Below, piece after piece: positions 42,618 through 51,456 of a stretch of DNA of 64,000 nt. Origin of the DNA: Microbacterium wangchenii (GTDB taxonomy: Bacteria > Actinomycetota > Actinomycetes > Actinomycetales > Microbacteriaceae); contig NZ_CP038266.1 of assembly GCF_004564355.1 (NCBI RefSeq), forward strand, positions 124,001 to 188,000. Reading direction: 5' to 3'. The notes under the pieces were generated by a model, which ran no database searches, was not told where the DNA came from, and worked only from the letters and a program-made list of their open reading frames with translations. Both the position numbers and the translations under genes were made by a program. The number at the start of each line of letters is the position of its first letter. Position 1 is the first letter of the stretch.

Positions 42618-42959
42618 TCAGCCGGAGCTCTCGGACGGGGATGCCGCGTCCTCGGGAGCGTCATCCGCCCAGTCCACGACGAGCCCCGCGACCTCGTTCT
42701 CCCGCAGGTAGTTCACGACGAAGGGGCACGTCGGGCGGACGGCGTCGCCGCGGCGGGCCAGATCCGCGAGCGCCTCGCCCACCAGGGTCGTCCCGAGCCC
42801 CCGGCCCTTGAACGCCGAGTCGACCTGGGTGTGCGGCAGTTCCACCGCACCTTCGTCGGAGGGCTCGAGCACGAGGAATCCGCCGAGGGTGTCGCCCACG
42901 TGGATCTCGTAGCGCGACTCGTCGTCGTTGCGCGTCACGGTGATGTCGTCGTCGGTCAT
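42618..42959 (-). CDS. GNAT-like N-acetyltransferase (YidJ type, small)
   Basis: This 113-residue protein has the core of a small GNAT domain: HTQVDSAFKGRGLGTTLVGEALADLARRG includes the acetyl-CoA pyrophosphate loop GRGLGTTL, followed by RPTCPFVVNYLREN. The protein belongs to the short YjdJ/YidJ group, probably acting on small amines or proteins. ATG 42959 is preceded by GGAAGGAAA. It is convergent with NhaA (16-base gap). The C-terminus is acidic. Confidence 0.88.
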   Translation of the reverse strand: MTDDDITVTRNDDESRYEIHVGDTLGGFLVLEPSDEGAVELPHTQVDSAFKGRGLGTTLVGEALADLARRGDAVRPTCPFVVNYLRENEVAGLVVDWADDAPEDAASPSESSG

Positions 42960-43037
42960 CGGATTTCCTTCCGGTCGCTGTCCCCAACGTAGGCGCGGCC
43001 TCGTCTGTTCCGCCATCCTCCGCTCGGCCGAGCGCGC

Positions 43038-43736
43038 CTACCCTGACGCGGGCAGCCGCGTCACCGCGAAGCGCGCGACCGGGTGCACCGACAGGTCGAC
43101 GGCGATCTCCTGCGTGATCCCGGCGGCCGGGTCGACCAGCGTAGCCGGGTCGATGTCGGCCGTGACGGAGTAGACCGCCGGATAGATGAGGAAGCTCATC
43201 GTCGCCGCAGCCGGGTCGTCGACCTGGGTCACGGTCGCCCCCGGGACCTCGAACGACACGAATTTCATCTCGATCCGGCTGACTTCCGCCGAGACCATCA
43301 GGTTCGTGGTCAGCGAGTCGGTCAACTGCCATTCGTCCGCCTCGGCGTTCCAGGCGACGGTGAGCACCGACCGCTCCTGCTGCCCGGCCAGCTCGTAGCC
43401 GAACGTCACGTTGCGCGTGTCCTCGTCGCCGGTGGTGTCGGCCTCGACCGTCACGTTCTCGATGCGCTGGGCTCCGGCCAGCACGGCGTCGGTGCGCAGC
43501 GTGTCGGCGTCGACATCCGGCAGCTGCGGGTCGCCGATGGCAGCGGCGTCGAGCTGCCGGGCCCTGGTGGCGTCACCGGCCGCGATGGCGCCGAGGTACT
43601 CCGCGACGACCTCGGTGGGATCGGGGCGCGGCGGCTCGGATGTGGCGCACGCGGTGGTCGCCCAGACCAGGCCGGCGACGACAACCGCTGCCAGCGCGCG
43701 ATCAGCATTCCTACGTCCTGTCCCGACCACGGACAT
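43038..43736 (-). CDS. Putative lipoprotein of unknown function
   Basis: This 232-residue protein has an N-terminal signal (NADRALAAVVVAGLVWATTAC) ending in a Cys that could be lipidated, although the residue at -3 is Thr, a weak lipobox. The rest is beta-rich with two similar halves (residues about 60-150 and 150-232). No family is recognised; the pattern looks like a DUF4878-like NTF2-type lipoprotein (EVVAEYLGAIAAGDATRARQL). GTG 43730 is also possible and better placed relative to GAAGGG. Confidence 0.7.
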   Translation of the reverse strand: MSVVGTGRRNADRALAAVVVAGLVWATTACATSEPPRPDPTEVVAEYLGAIAAGDATRARQLDAAAIGDPQLPDVDADTLRTDAVLAGAQRIENVTVEADTTGDEDTRNVTFGYELAGQQERSVLTVAWNAEADEWQLTDSLTTNLMVSAEVSRIEMKFVSFEVPGATVTQVDDPAAATMSFLIYPAVYSVTADIDPATLVDPAAGITQEIAVDLSVHPVARFAVTRLPASG

Positions 43737-43865
43737 CCCTTCCCCGGCGGCGCGGCCGTGCGCCCCGCGCAAATCTAGCGGACCCACGCCGGCCCCTCCG
43801 CCGCCGGCGTGGGCGGGCCGTCCACCGATCGACGGCTCGGGTCGGTCTGCGTCGGGGGCGCGGGT

Positions 43866-43871
43866 TACCGT
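43866..43871 (+). promoter_or_regulatory. -10 box of recQ, leaderless start
   Basis: TACCGT, six bases (ggaggg), then GTG 43878. GGAGG is present but only one to two bases from the GTG, too close for a normal ribosome site. Confidence 0.5.
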
Positions 43872-43877
43872 GGAGGG

Positions 43878-45884
43878 GTGAGTGCGCCCGGCTACGACCC
43901 CGACCCGGGATACGCCGACCTCGATGACCCGTACGCCGGGTTCGACTGGAACCCCGACGACGCCCCGCCCCCCGACGACCTCTACGCGCCGCCCCCACCC
44001 GATGCCGCGGGGTTCGGGCCGGTCGCCGGCGCAGCATCCGTCCCCGGCCTGACCGCCGCAGTGCGGGACTTCACGGGGCGTGACCCGCGCGACGTGCTGC
44101 ACGAGGTCTACGGTTACGACACCTTCCGCGGCGATCAGGGCGACGTCGTCTCACACGTCATCGGCGGCGGGGACGCGGTCGTGCTGATGCCCACCGGTGG
44201 CGGCAAGAGCGTCACCTACCAGGTGCCCGCGCTCGTGCGCCCGGGCACCGGGCTGGTCGTCAGCCCGCTGATCGCGCTCATGCACGACCAGGTCGACGCG
44301 CTCGTCGCCAACGGCGTGCGAGCGGCGTACCTCAACTCCACGCAGAGCCCCGCCGAGCGGCAGCAGGTCGAGCAGGCCTATCTCGCCGGAACCCTCGACC
44401 TCCTCTACGTCGCCCCCGAGCGGCTGAACGGCGCGCAGACGCTGAACCTGCTCACGCGCGGACGGCTCAGCGTCATCGCGATCGACGAGGCCCATTGCGT
44501 CTCGCAGTGGGGTCACGACTTCCGTCCCGACTACCTCGCCCTCGGCGACCTCGCCGACCGGTTCCCCGGCGTCCCGCGCATGGCGCTCACCGCGACGGCG
44601 ACGCCCGCGACCGCGCGTGAGATCGTCGAGCGGCTGCGCCTGGACGGAGCCCGCCGGTTCGTCGCGAGCTTCGACCGCCCGAACATCCAGTACCGCATCG
44701 CGCCGAAGGTCGAGCCGCGCAAGCAGCTGGCGGCTTTCATCCGCGCGCAGCCGGAGGGGTCCGCCGGCATCGTCTACGCCCTCAGCCGCAAGACCGTCGA
44801 CCAGACCGCGGAGTTCCTGCGCGGGCAGGGGATCGACGCGCTGGCCTATCACGCCGGCCTCGACGGCTCCGTCCGCGCCGCCCACCAGTCCCGGTTCCTC
44901 CGCGAGGACGGCGTCGTGATGGTCGCGACCATCGCGTTCGGCATGGGCATCGACAAGCCCGACGTGCGGTTCGTCGCGCACATCGACCTGCCCAAATCCG
45001 TCGAGGGGTACTACCAGGAGACCGGTCGCGCGGGCCGCGACGGCGAGCCGGCCGTGGCGTGGATGGCGTATGGACTCGGCGACGTCGTGCAGCAGCGCCG
45101 CATGATCGACCAGTCGCCCGGCGACCGCACCTTCAAGATGCGCCTGGGCCAGCACCTGGACGCGATGCTGGGGCTGTGCGAGACCGTCGCCTGCCGCCGG
45201 CAGAACCTGCTCGCGTACTTCGGCGAGCACGCCGGCCCGTGCGGCAATTGCGACACGTGCCTCGAGCCGCCCGAGACGTGGGACGGCCTCGTCGCCGCGC
45301 AGAAGCTCCTCTCCACGATCGTGCGGCTGCAGCGAGAGCGCGGCCAGTCCTTCGGGGCCGGGCATCTGGTCGACATCCTGCGCGGCGCCAAGACCGACCG
45401 TATTTCGCAGCAGCGGCACGACAAGCTCGCCACGTACGGCATCGGCGCCGACCTGTCGGATCAGGACTGGCGCAGCGTCGTGCGGCAGTTGCTCGCGCGC
45501 GGGCTTCTCGTCGCGCAGGGCGACTACGGCACCCTCGCCCTCACCGAGGCCAGCGGCGGTGTGCTGCGCGGCGAGACGCCTGTGCCGCTGCGGCGGGACA
45601 CGCTCGGGCGCACCGGCGGCGGGCCGCGCGTGCGCAAGCCTTCCGCGGCGGAGTCGGTGGATGCCGGCGACCGCGACCTGTTCGAGGCGCTGCGCGCGTG
45701 GCGGGCCGAGCAGGCGCGCGAACAGGGCGTTCCGGCCTACATCGTCTTCGGCGATGCGACCCTCCGGGCGCTCGCCGCCGCCCGTCCCGCCTCGCTCGGC
45801 GACCTGGACGGCATCACCGGCATCGGCGCCAAGAAGCGGGAGGCCTACGGCGACCGCATCCTCGCCGTCGTCGCCGCCCACTGA
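43878..45884 (+). CDS. recQ: RecQ-type ATP-dependent DNA helicase
   Basis: A 668-residue 3'-5' DNA helicase for recombinational repair. After an acidic, Pro/Asp-rich N-terminus (SAPGYDPDPGYADLDDPYAG, about 60 residues) come Walker A MPTGGGKS (about residue 105), DEAH at 203, the TATATPATAREI motif III, the RecQ zinc domain CRRQNLLAYFGE...CGNCDTC, and a C-terminal HRDC domain (DLFEALRAWRAEQAREQGVPAYIVF). The GTG 43878 start follows TACCGT by six bases. The N-terminal acidic tail is not part of the normal RecQ domains. Confidence 0.95.
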   Translation: MSAPGYDPDPGYADLDDPYAGFDWNPDDAPPPDDLYAPPPPDAAGFGPVAGAASVPGLTAAVRDFTGRDPRDVLHEVYGYDTFRGDQGDVVSHVIGGGDAVVLMPTGGGKSVTYQVPALVRPGTGLVVSPLIALMHDQVDALVANGVRAAYLNSTQSPAERQQVEQAYLAGTLDLLYVAPERLNGAQTLNLLTRGRLSVIAIDEAHCVSQWGHDFRPDYLALGDLADRFPGVPRMALTATATPATAREIVERLRLDGARRFVASFDRPNIQYRIAPKVEPRKQLAAFIRAQPEGSAGIVYALSRKTVDQTAEFLRGQGIDALAYHAGLDGSVRAAHQSRFLREDGVVMVATIAFGMGIDKPDVRFVAHIDLPKSVEGYYQETGRAGRDGEPAVAWMAYGLGDVVQQRRMIDQSPGDRTFKMRLGQHLDAMLGLCETVACRRQNLLAYFGEHAGPCGNCDTCLEPPETWDGLVAAQKLLSTIVRLQRERGQSFGAGHLVDILRGAKTDRISQQRHDKLATYGIGADLSDQDWRSVVRQLLARGLLVAQGDYGTLALTEASGGVLRGETPVPLRRDTLGRTGGGPRVRKPSAAESVDAGDRDLFEALRAWRAEQAREQGVPAYIVFGDATLRALAAARPASLGDLDGITGIGAKKREAYGDRILAVVAAH

Positions 45885-46454
45885 TCACCGTGACGTCCAC
45901 ACTCCCACCGCGTCCACGCAACGCTCGATGAGGGCCGCGTCGGCGGGGGCTCGTTCGATGGTCGCCCGGTAGTAGAGGGGGCCGATCGCGAGGGCGGCCG
46001 CATCCGACGGCTCTCCCCGCAGCGAGAGCTCGCCCGCCTGCTCCGCTGCCGTGAGCGCGGCGGCCAATCGTCGCGACAGGACGCCCGCGAAACCGGCGCG
46101 GCGCGCGTCCATGCCGGGGTTCCACAGGGCCGCGTTGGCGAGGGTCGTCGCGACGGCTCGAACCTCATCGAGTTCCAGTTCGCGTGCGAGCGAGGTGAAC
46201 TCACCGGCCAGCCACGGCCGGAACGGGGAGGCGGGCGCCTCGAAGAACGGCAGCGGAACAGTGGCCATCGCTTCGGCCAGAAGCTGTTCCGGCTGCGGCC
46301 AGTGCCGGTACACGGTGGCACGGCCGATCCCGGCGTGCTCGGCGATGCGGTGGTGGGTGACCGCGCCGGGGCCGTGCGCGAGCAGCAGCTCGCGCGCCGC
46401 ATCCAGCATCGCCTGCCGGCTGCGCAGGAAGCGGGGGTCGGGGTCGTCCGTCAC
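45885..46454 (-). CDS. TetR family transcriptional regulator
   Basis: This 189-residue repressor has an N-terminal TetR helix-turn-helix (RQAMLDAARELLLAHGPGAVTHHRIAEHAGIGRATVYRHW) and a C-terminal ligand domain ending in ALIERCVDAVG. GTG 46454 is 6 bases after TAGACT, a leaderless pattern. Its stop is adjacent to the RecQ stop. It faces the NAD(P)H-binding gene, with two copies of a tctatgagacat repeat in the short spacer, so it probably represses both. Confidence 0.93.
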   Translation of the reverse strand: MTDDPDPRFLRSRQAMLDAARELLLAHGPGAVTHHRIAEHAGIGRATVYRHWPQPEQLLAEAMATVPLPFFEAPASPFRPWLAGEFTSLARELELDEVRAVATTLANAALWNPGMDARRAGFAGVLSRRLAAALTAAEQAGELSLRGEPSDAAALAIGPLYYRATIERAPADAALIERCVDAVGVWTSR

Positions 46455-46462
46455 GGCATCAG

Positions 46463-46521
46463 TCTATGAGACATGTTGACTCAGAGACCATCGCGTGCGA
46501 CTCTTCGTCTATGAGACATAA
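46463..46521. promoter_or_regulatory. Candidate TetR operator repeats in the divergent promoter
   Basis: tctatgagacat occurs at 46463 and again at 46508, a 45-base spacing. The second copy contains the dyad tatg-aga-cata (46510-46520); the first is imperfect (catg). The first overlaps the -10 box TAGACT (46466-46461) of the TetR gene, and the second overlaps the start codon of the oxidoreductase gene. Confidence 0.6.
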
Positions 46522-47149
46522 TGTATCGAACCGCAGGGTTCTCGTGCTCGGCGCGACCGGACGGACCGGTCGCCACGTGGCCGCGCGGGCCGCCCGCGCC
46601 GGGCACGCGGTCATCGCCCTCGTCCGCCGGGAGGGATCGTTCTCGCCCGAGCGCGGAGTGCGTGAAGTGGCCTGGGCCGGCGCCTCGGACACGGCGGGCC
46701 TGAGCGCCGCTCTCGAGGGGGTGGACGTGGTGATCAGCGCCCTGGGGGGATCGGAGACGGGGGTCACGACGGTGTGCACCGACGCGATGCACACCCTGGT
46801 GCCTACCATGACCGCGGCCGCGGTTCCCCGGCTCATCGTCGTGAGCGCCCACGGGGCGCGCGAGAGCCACGACCGGTCGCTGTACGCGAGGGCGGTGTGG
46901 TCACGCGTGGGCGAGAAGATGGCCGACAAGGAGACGATGGAGCCGCTCATCGCCGCCTCGGGTCTGGAGTGGACGATCGTCCGCCCGCCCATGCTCAGGG
47001 ACAGCCCGGCGACTGGGCGATACCGGACCGGGGAGGACCTGCCGATCCGGCTCTGGCACTTCATCGGCCGCGCCGACCTGGCCGACTTCCTCGTCCGCGA
47101 GGCGGAGGAGCCGCAGTACGTGCGCCGCTACCCCCGGATCCGTCGATGA
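46511..47149 (+). CDS. NAD(P)H-binding protein, NmrA/SDR atypical type
   Basis: This 212-residue protein has an N-terminal Rossmann motif VLVLGATGRTGRHV and a later IVVSAHGARESHDRS segment, the pattern of the atypical SDR/NmrA group such as YwnB-like NAD(P)H-binding proteins. ATG 46511 leaves the Rossmann motif 10 residues from the start, as usual. It overlaps an operator-like repeat. The next gene begins with an ATGA overlap. It is likely the target of the divergent TetR regulator. The reaction is unknown. Confidence 0.9.
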   Translation: MRHNVSNRRVLVLGATGRTGRHVAARAARAGHAVIALVRREGSFSPERGVREVAWAGASDTAGLSAALEGVDVVISALGGSETGVTTVCTDAMHTLVPTMTAAAVPRLIVVSAHGARESHDRSLYARAVWSRVGEKMADKETMEPLIAASGLEWTIVRPPMLRDSPATGRYRTGEDLPIRLWHFIGRADLADFLVREAEEPQYVRRYPRIRR

Positions 47150-48105
47150 GCGCCGGTCGACGCGTCGCCGTCGTCACCGGCGCCACCGGCGGGATGGGGC
47201 GGGTTCTCACGCGGGAGCTCGTCCGGAACGGCCTGCATGTCGTCGCCGTGGCTCGGGACGCCGTCCGGGCAGACGCCCTCCTCTCGCCCGACATGCCGGG
47301 TGGGGGCACGTGGGAGGTGGTCGCCGGTGATCTCTCCCAGCGAGCGGGCGTCATCCGGGTCGCCGGTGCGATCGCAGAGCGTCACGACGCCGTGCACGTC
47401 CTGATCAACAACGCCGGCGCGCACTACGCGCAGCATCGCCGGTCACCCGATGGCATCGAGCTGCACATCGCGGTCGACTATCTGGCCGCGTTCGGCATGA
47501 TCACGCAGCTCGAGGAGCAGCTTCGACGTGGCAGGGCGCGGGTCGTCAACGTCGCCTCGGACAGCCTCCGCGACGCCCGCCGCATCACGCTCCTGGGCAC
47601 GCCGCGGCCGGCCACGATCGACGCGGGAGAGCTGGATGACCTTGCGCGCCTCAACCCGGCGGCGGGCTTCATCGCCTTCGATGCCTATGCGCGGGCGAAG
47701 CTGCTGACGGTCACCGCCGGCTACAGCCTCGCCCGCTCCTTCGCCGGGGAGGTCACCGTGAACGCGGTGCACCCCGGCATCGTCTCCACCGAGATCATCG
47801 ACAGCCTCATCCCCGCCCCGCTCCGGCCGCTGGAAGGGCTCATCCGGCGCGCCCTGCTCACCCCCGAGCAGGGCGCCGCGGCCGCGCTCCGCCTCGCCGT
47901 CGATCCGGCGATGGAGGGGGTCACCGGACGGTATTTCGTTCGCGACATCGAGACGCCGACGCCGCCCGTCTCCCGCGACCCCGATGTGCAGCGTCGGCTT
48001 CGGGAAACGAGCGACCGCTTCTTCCGCGGCGCCGCGGAATGTGCCGACTGTGCGGGGAGCACAAGCCGGGGCGGCGACATGGACGAACCGACTTGTGGGG
48101 AGTGA
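47146..48105 (+). CDS. Short-chain dehydrogenase/reductase family oxidoreductase
   Basis: This 319-residue SDR has the cofactor loop VVTGATGGMGRVL, the NNAGAHY segment and the catalytic Y181/K185 of the YARAK motif. The structure resembles the retinol dehydrogenase or light-dependent protochlorophyllide reductase-like group of classical SDRs. A tail of 30 residues beyond the fold contains Cys residues (ECADCAGS, EPTCGE). ATG 47146 overlaps the previous stop, so the two oxidoreductases are one operon under the same repressor. The substrate is unknown. Confidence 0.93.
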   Translation: MSAGRRVAVVTGATGGMGRVLTRELVRNGLHVVAVARDAVRADALLSPDMPGGGTWEVVAGDLSQRAGVIRVAGAIAERHDAVHVLINNAGAHYAQHRRSPDGIELHIAVDYLAAFGMITQLEEQLRRGRARVVNVASDSLRDARRITLLGTPRPATIDAGELDDLARLNPAAGFIAFDAYARAKLLTVTAGYSLARSFAGEVTVNAVHPGIVSTEIIDSLIPAPLRPLEGLIRRALLTPEQGAAAALRLAVDPAMEGVTGRYFVRDIETPTPPVSRDPDVQRRLRETSDRFFRGAAECADCAGSTSRGGDMDEPTCGE

Positions 48106-48179
48106 CCAACCAGCTTGGAGGGCGGTTGTGGGAAGCCTACGGTGAGAGTCGATTCTCGTCCCGCCGAAAGGTGTTGAAC

Positions 48180-50285
48180 ATGGCTGACGCCGCCGTCCGA
48201 CCGACCACGCCCGCCGAAGACAAGCGCACCCCCGCGGGGGGCGCCCCCACCGCCGCACACACCGCGGCCGAAGCATCCGAAGCCCAGATCGACGTCACCG
48301 CGGTGACGAACCTGCTGCTGGGCACGTGGGCCGACACGCGCCGCACGGCGCGCGAGATGATCAAAGACCCCGCCTTCTGGCGCGTCGACGGCCTGTCGAT
48401 GCCGGAGCACCGCGAGCGGGTCCTGAGCCAGCTGCACCTCCTGGTGGAGAACAAGGCCGTGCATCGCGCGTTCCCCAAGCGCTTCGGCGGCGCCGAAGAC
48501 AACGGCAGCAACATCGCCGGCTTCGAAGAGCTCGTCGTGGCCGACCCGAGCCTGCAGATCAAATCCGGCGTGCAGTGGGGCCTGTTCGGCGCCGCGGTGC
48601 TGCAGCTGGGCACGAAGGAGCACCACGACAAGTGGCTCCCGGGCATCATGAGCCTGGAGATCCCCGGTGCCTTCGCCATGACCGAGACCGGGCACGGCTC
48701 GGATGTCGCGGCCATCGGCACGACCGCCACGTACGACCCCGAGACCGAGGAGTTCGTCATCAACACGCCGTTCCGCGGGGCGTGGAAGGACTACCTCGGC
48801 AACGCCGCACTGCACGGCATCGCCGCGACGGTGTTCGCGCAGCTCATCACGAACGGCGTCAACCACGGCGTGCACTGCTTCTACGTGCCGCTGCGCGACG
48901 ACAACGGCGACTTCCTCCCCGGCATCGGCGGCGAGGACGACGGCCTCAAGGGGGGCCTCAACGGCATCGACAACGGACGCCTGCACTTCGACAACGTGCG
49001 CGTCCCGCGCACGAACCTGCTCAACCGCTACGGCGACGTCGCCCCCGACGGCACCTACACGAGCGAGATCTCCAGCCCCGGACGCCGCTTCTTCACGATG
49101 CTCGGCACGCTCGTGCAGGGCCGCATCTCCCTCGACGGCGCCGCATCCTGGGGCTCGGCCCTCGGCCTGTACATCGCGATCACGTACGCCAACCAGCGCC
49201 GGCAGTTCGACTCCGGCCTCGGGACGCCCGAGGTCGTGCTGCTGGACTACGGCAAGCACCAGCGCCGCCTCCTGCCGCGCCTGGCGACGACGTACGCGCA
49301 CATCTTCGCGCACGACGAGTTCCTGCAGAAGTTCGATGCCGTCTTCAGCGGCGTCACCGACACCGACGAGGACCGGCAGGATCTGGAAACCCTCGCCGCC
49401 GCGCTCAAGCCGCTCTCCACATGGCACGCGCTGGACACGCTGCAGGAGGCTCGCGAGGCGTGCGGCGGAGCGGGCTTCCTGTTCGAGAACCGTCTGGTGG
49501 GCCTCCGGCAGGACCTCGACATCTACGCCACCTTCGAGGGCGACAACAACGTCCTGCTGCAGCTGGTGGGCAAGCGCCTGCTGTCGGACTACGGCCGGCA
49601 GTTCAAGGGCAAGGATGCCAAGTCCCTCGCCGCCTTCGCCGTCGGTCAGACCGCCGGCAAGGTGTTCCACGGTGCGGGCCTCCGCCAGCTCGGCCAGGCC
49701 GTCAGCGACTTCGGCTCGACCGCGCGGGCTGTCGAGCGCGGACTGCGCGCCGATCAGCAGCACGAGCTGCTCGCCGGGCGCGTGCAGCAGATGGTCGCCG
49801 ATCTGGCCGGTCGCCTGCGTCCGGCCGCGAAGCTCTCCCCCGAGGACGCCGCGGCCCTGTTCAACGCGAACCAGGCCGAGCTCATCGAGGCCGCCCGCGC
49901 CCACGGCGAGCTGCTGATGTGGGAGGCGTTCACGGATGCGGTCAACAAGACGCAGGGCGACGGCACCCGCAAGGTCCTGACGTGGCTGCGCGACCTCTTC
50001 GGCCTGACCGTCATCGAGAAGCACCTCGCGTGGTACCTCATCAACGGGCGCCTGTCCGCCCAGCGCGCCGCTGCGGTGTCGAGCTACATCGACCGCCTGT
50101 GCCTGCGTCTGCGGCCGCACGCCCAGGACCTCGTCGACGCGTTCGGCTACGAGCCCGAGCACGTGCGAGCGCCTCTCGCCTCGGGTGCCGAGCAGGCCCG
50201 CCAGGACGAGGCGGCGGCGTATTACGCCGAGCTCGCCGCATCCGGCAACGCCCCCGTGCCCGAGCGCAAGCCCGCGAAGAAGTAG
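48180..50285 (+). CDS. Acyl-CoA oxidase/dehydrogenase-type flavoprotein
   Basis: This 701-residue protein is of the acyl-CoA oxidase length rather than the usual 380-residue dehydrogenase. The AMTETGHGSDVAAIG motif is the FAD-binding and substrate block, the GRISLDGAASWGSALGLYIAITYANQRRQF block lies near residues 315-345, and ACGGAGFL...YATFEGDNNVLLQLVGKRLL is the C-terminal FAD site. The N-terminus is an Ala/Thr-rich tail of about 30 residues. ATG 48180 has GAAAGG upstream. The substrate is likely a long- or branched-chain acyl-CoA, not known. Operon partners are not evident. Confidence 0.93.
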   Translation: MADAAVRPTTPAEDKRTPAGGAPTAAHTAAEASEAQIDVTAVTNLLLGTWADTRRTAREMIKDPAFWRVDGLSMPEHRERVLSQLHLLVENKAVHRAFPKRFGGAEDNGSNIAGFEELVVADPSLQIKSGVQWGLFGAAVLQLGTKEHHDKWLPGIMSLEIPGAFAMTETGHGSDVAAIGTTATYDPETEEFVINTPFRGAWKDYLGNAALHGIAATVFAQLITNGVNHGVHCFYVPLRDDNGDFLPGIGGEDDGLKGGLNGIDNGRLHFDNVRVPRTNLLNRYGDVAPDGTYTSEISSPGRRFFTMLGTLVQGRISLDGAASWGSALGLYIAITYANQRRQFDSGLGTPEVVLLDYGKHQRRLLPRLATTYAHIFAHDEFLQKFDAVFSGVTDTDEDRQDLETLAAALKPLSTWHALDTLQEAREACGGAGFLFENRLVGLRQDLDIYATFEGDNNVLLQLVGKRLLSDYGRQFKGKDAKSLAAFAVGQTAGKVFHGAGLRQLGQAVSDFGSTARAVERGLRADQQHELLAGRVQQMVADLAGRLRPAAKLSPEDAAALFNANQAELIEAARAHGELLMWEAFTDAVNKTQGDGTRKVLTWLRDLFGLTVIEKHLAWYLINGRLSAQRAAAVSSYIDRLCLRLRPHAQDLVDAFGYEPEHVRAPLASGAEQARQDEAAAYYAELAASGNAPVPERKPAKK

Positions 50286-50306
50286 CGCGGCGTGCCGGCG
50301 GGCGGC

Positions 50307-50630
50307 TCAGTCGTCCGCCGGCCGCCACGCGGCCACGAACTGCGCGACCGACATCTCGTCGAGGTCGCGCCGGGTTGCCTGGAGCATGCGGTCGGCCTCC
50401 TGCGGCTGCCCCGCAGCGACGCGCAGCACCTCCGCGCCCGTGTCGATGCGGGTGACGACGAGGTCCATCCCGGGCAGCAGTTCGTCCGTGACGCTGACGC
50501 CGACGAGCGCGATCGCGTAGGACGAGACCACCCGCAGCGCCTTGTTCAGTGGGCTGACGCGGCGGTCCTCCAGCCTCGCCCGCAGGATGTCGGCGGCGCG
50601 GGTGCGGGAATCCGGATCGGGAGAGACCAT
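50307..50630 (-). CDS. Hypothetical protein
   Basis: A 107-residue soluble protein with a central SSYAIALVGVSVTDELLPGMDLVVTRIDTGAEVLRV beta-rich part and flanking helices. I do not recognise any family. ATG 50630 has AAAGGTGG four bases upstream. It is convergent with the acyl-CoA oxidase-type gene and divergent from the tag gene. Confidence 0.75.
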   Translation of the reverse strand: MVSPDPDSRTRAADILRARLEDRRVSPLNKALRVVSSYAIALVGVSVTDELLPGMDLVVTRIDTGAEVLRVAAGQPQEADRMLQATRRDLDEMSVAQFVAAWRPADD

Positions 50631-50669
50631 GCGTCCACCTTTCCGCATCCGCGCGTCGGAGCGCACGGA

Positions 50670-50675
50670 TAGGGT
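50670..50675 (+). promoter_or_regulatory. -10 box of tag, leaderless start
   Basis: TAGGGT, six bases (ggcgcg), then GTG 50682. No ribosome binding site in the spacer. Confidence 0.5.
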
Positions 50676-50681
50676 GGCGCG

Positions 50682-51257
50682 GTGACCACCGACGTGCGGA
50701 CCGGAGCCGACGGCGTCGCGCGCTGCGCGTGGGCGGCGGATGATGCGGAGTACCTCCGCTACCACGACGAGGAGTGGGGCGTACCGCTCCACGGCGACCG
50801 CGCGCTGTTCGAGAAGATGAGCCTCGAGGGCTTCCAGGCCGGCCTCGCGTGGATCACGATCCTGCGCAAGCGACCGCGCTTCCGGGAGGTGTTCGCCGGG
50901 TTCGAGCCGGAGCGGGTGGCCGCCTTCGGCCCCGACGACATCGAGCGCCTCATGCAGGATGCCGGCATCATCCGCAATCGCGCGAAGATCGAGGCCACCA
51001 TCTCCAATGCGCGCCTGGTCGCGGGCATGGCCGACGGCGAGCTCGACGCGCTGATGTGGTCGTTCGCGCCCCCGCCGCGCCCGCAGCATCCGGTGTCGTT
51101 CGCGGAGGTTCCCGCCGTCACGCCCGAGTCCACGGCGCTGAGCAAGGCGCTGCGCGCCCGCGGATTCCGCTTCGTCGGCCCCACGACGATGTACGCCCTG
51201 ATGCAGTCCGCCGGCATGGTCGACGACCACGTCGAGGGGTGCTGGCGCGCCGGGTGA
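50682..51257 (+). CDS. tag: DNA-3-methyladenine glycosylase I
   Basis: This 191-residue enzyme removes 3-methyladenine from alkylated DNA. The signatures RCAWAADDAEYLRYHDEEWGVPLHGDRALFEKMSLEGFQAGLAWITILRKR, the Glu in the AWIT region and the PTTMYALMQSAGMVDDH zinc-snap region are typical of Tag. The zinc ligands include C and H at the ends (RCAW, EGCWR). GTG 50682 fits a leaderless mRNA. The gene stands in a short promoter region divergent from the hypothetical gene. Confidence 0.96.
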   Translation: MTTDVRTGADGVARCAWAADDAEYLRYHDEEWGVPLHGDRALFEKMSLEGFQAGLAWITILRKRPRFREVFAGFEPERVAAFGPDDIERLMQDAGIIRNRAKIEATISNARLVAGMADGELDALMWSFAPPPRPQHPVSFAEVPAVTPESTALSKALRARGFRFVGPTTMYALMQSAGMVDDHVEGCWRAG

Positions 51258-51280
51258 ACCGCCGGCGACGCGTCACCGGG

Positions 51281-51456
51281 TAGACTGGACCCACTGCGGA
51301 GCGATTCCTGCTCCCTGCGTCGTCGAACGCATCGGCCCTTCCGGCCCGAACTTTCCACGGCGAACGGATGCGTCACCCGGCGCCTTCGCCCTCCTCTGCG
51401 GCTCGGCCGCATTCTGATCCGCCATGCGCGCCGCTGCGCGCCGGCATGAAAGACAC
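51281..51456 (+). promoter_or_regulatory. Promoter and long leader of the second DEAD-box gene
   Basis: TAGACT at 51281-51286 is a good -10 box, giving a leader of about 165 bases before ATG 51457. The leader holds GC-rich potential hairpins such as ggagcgattcctgctcc near 51299. No reading frame of interest is seen here. Confidence 0.5.
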
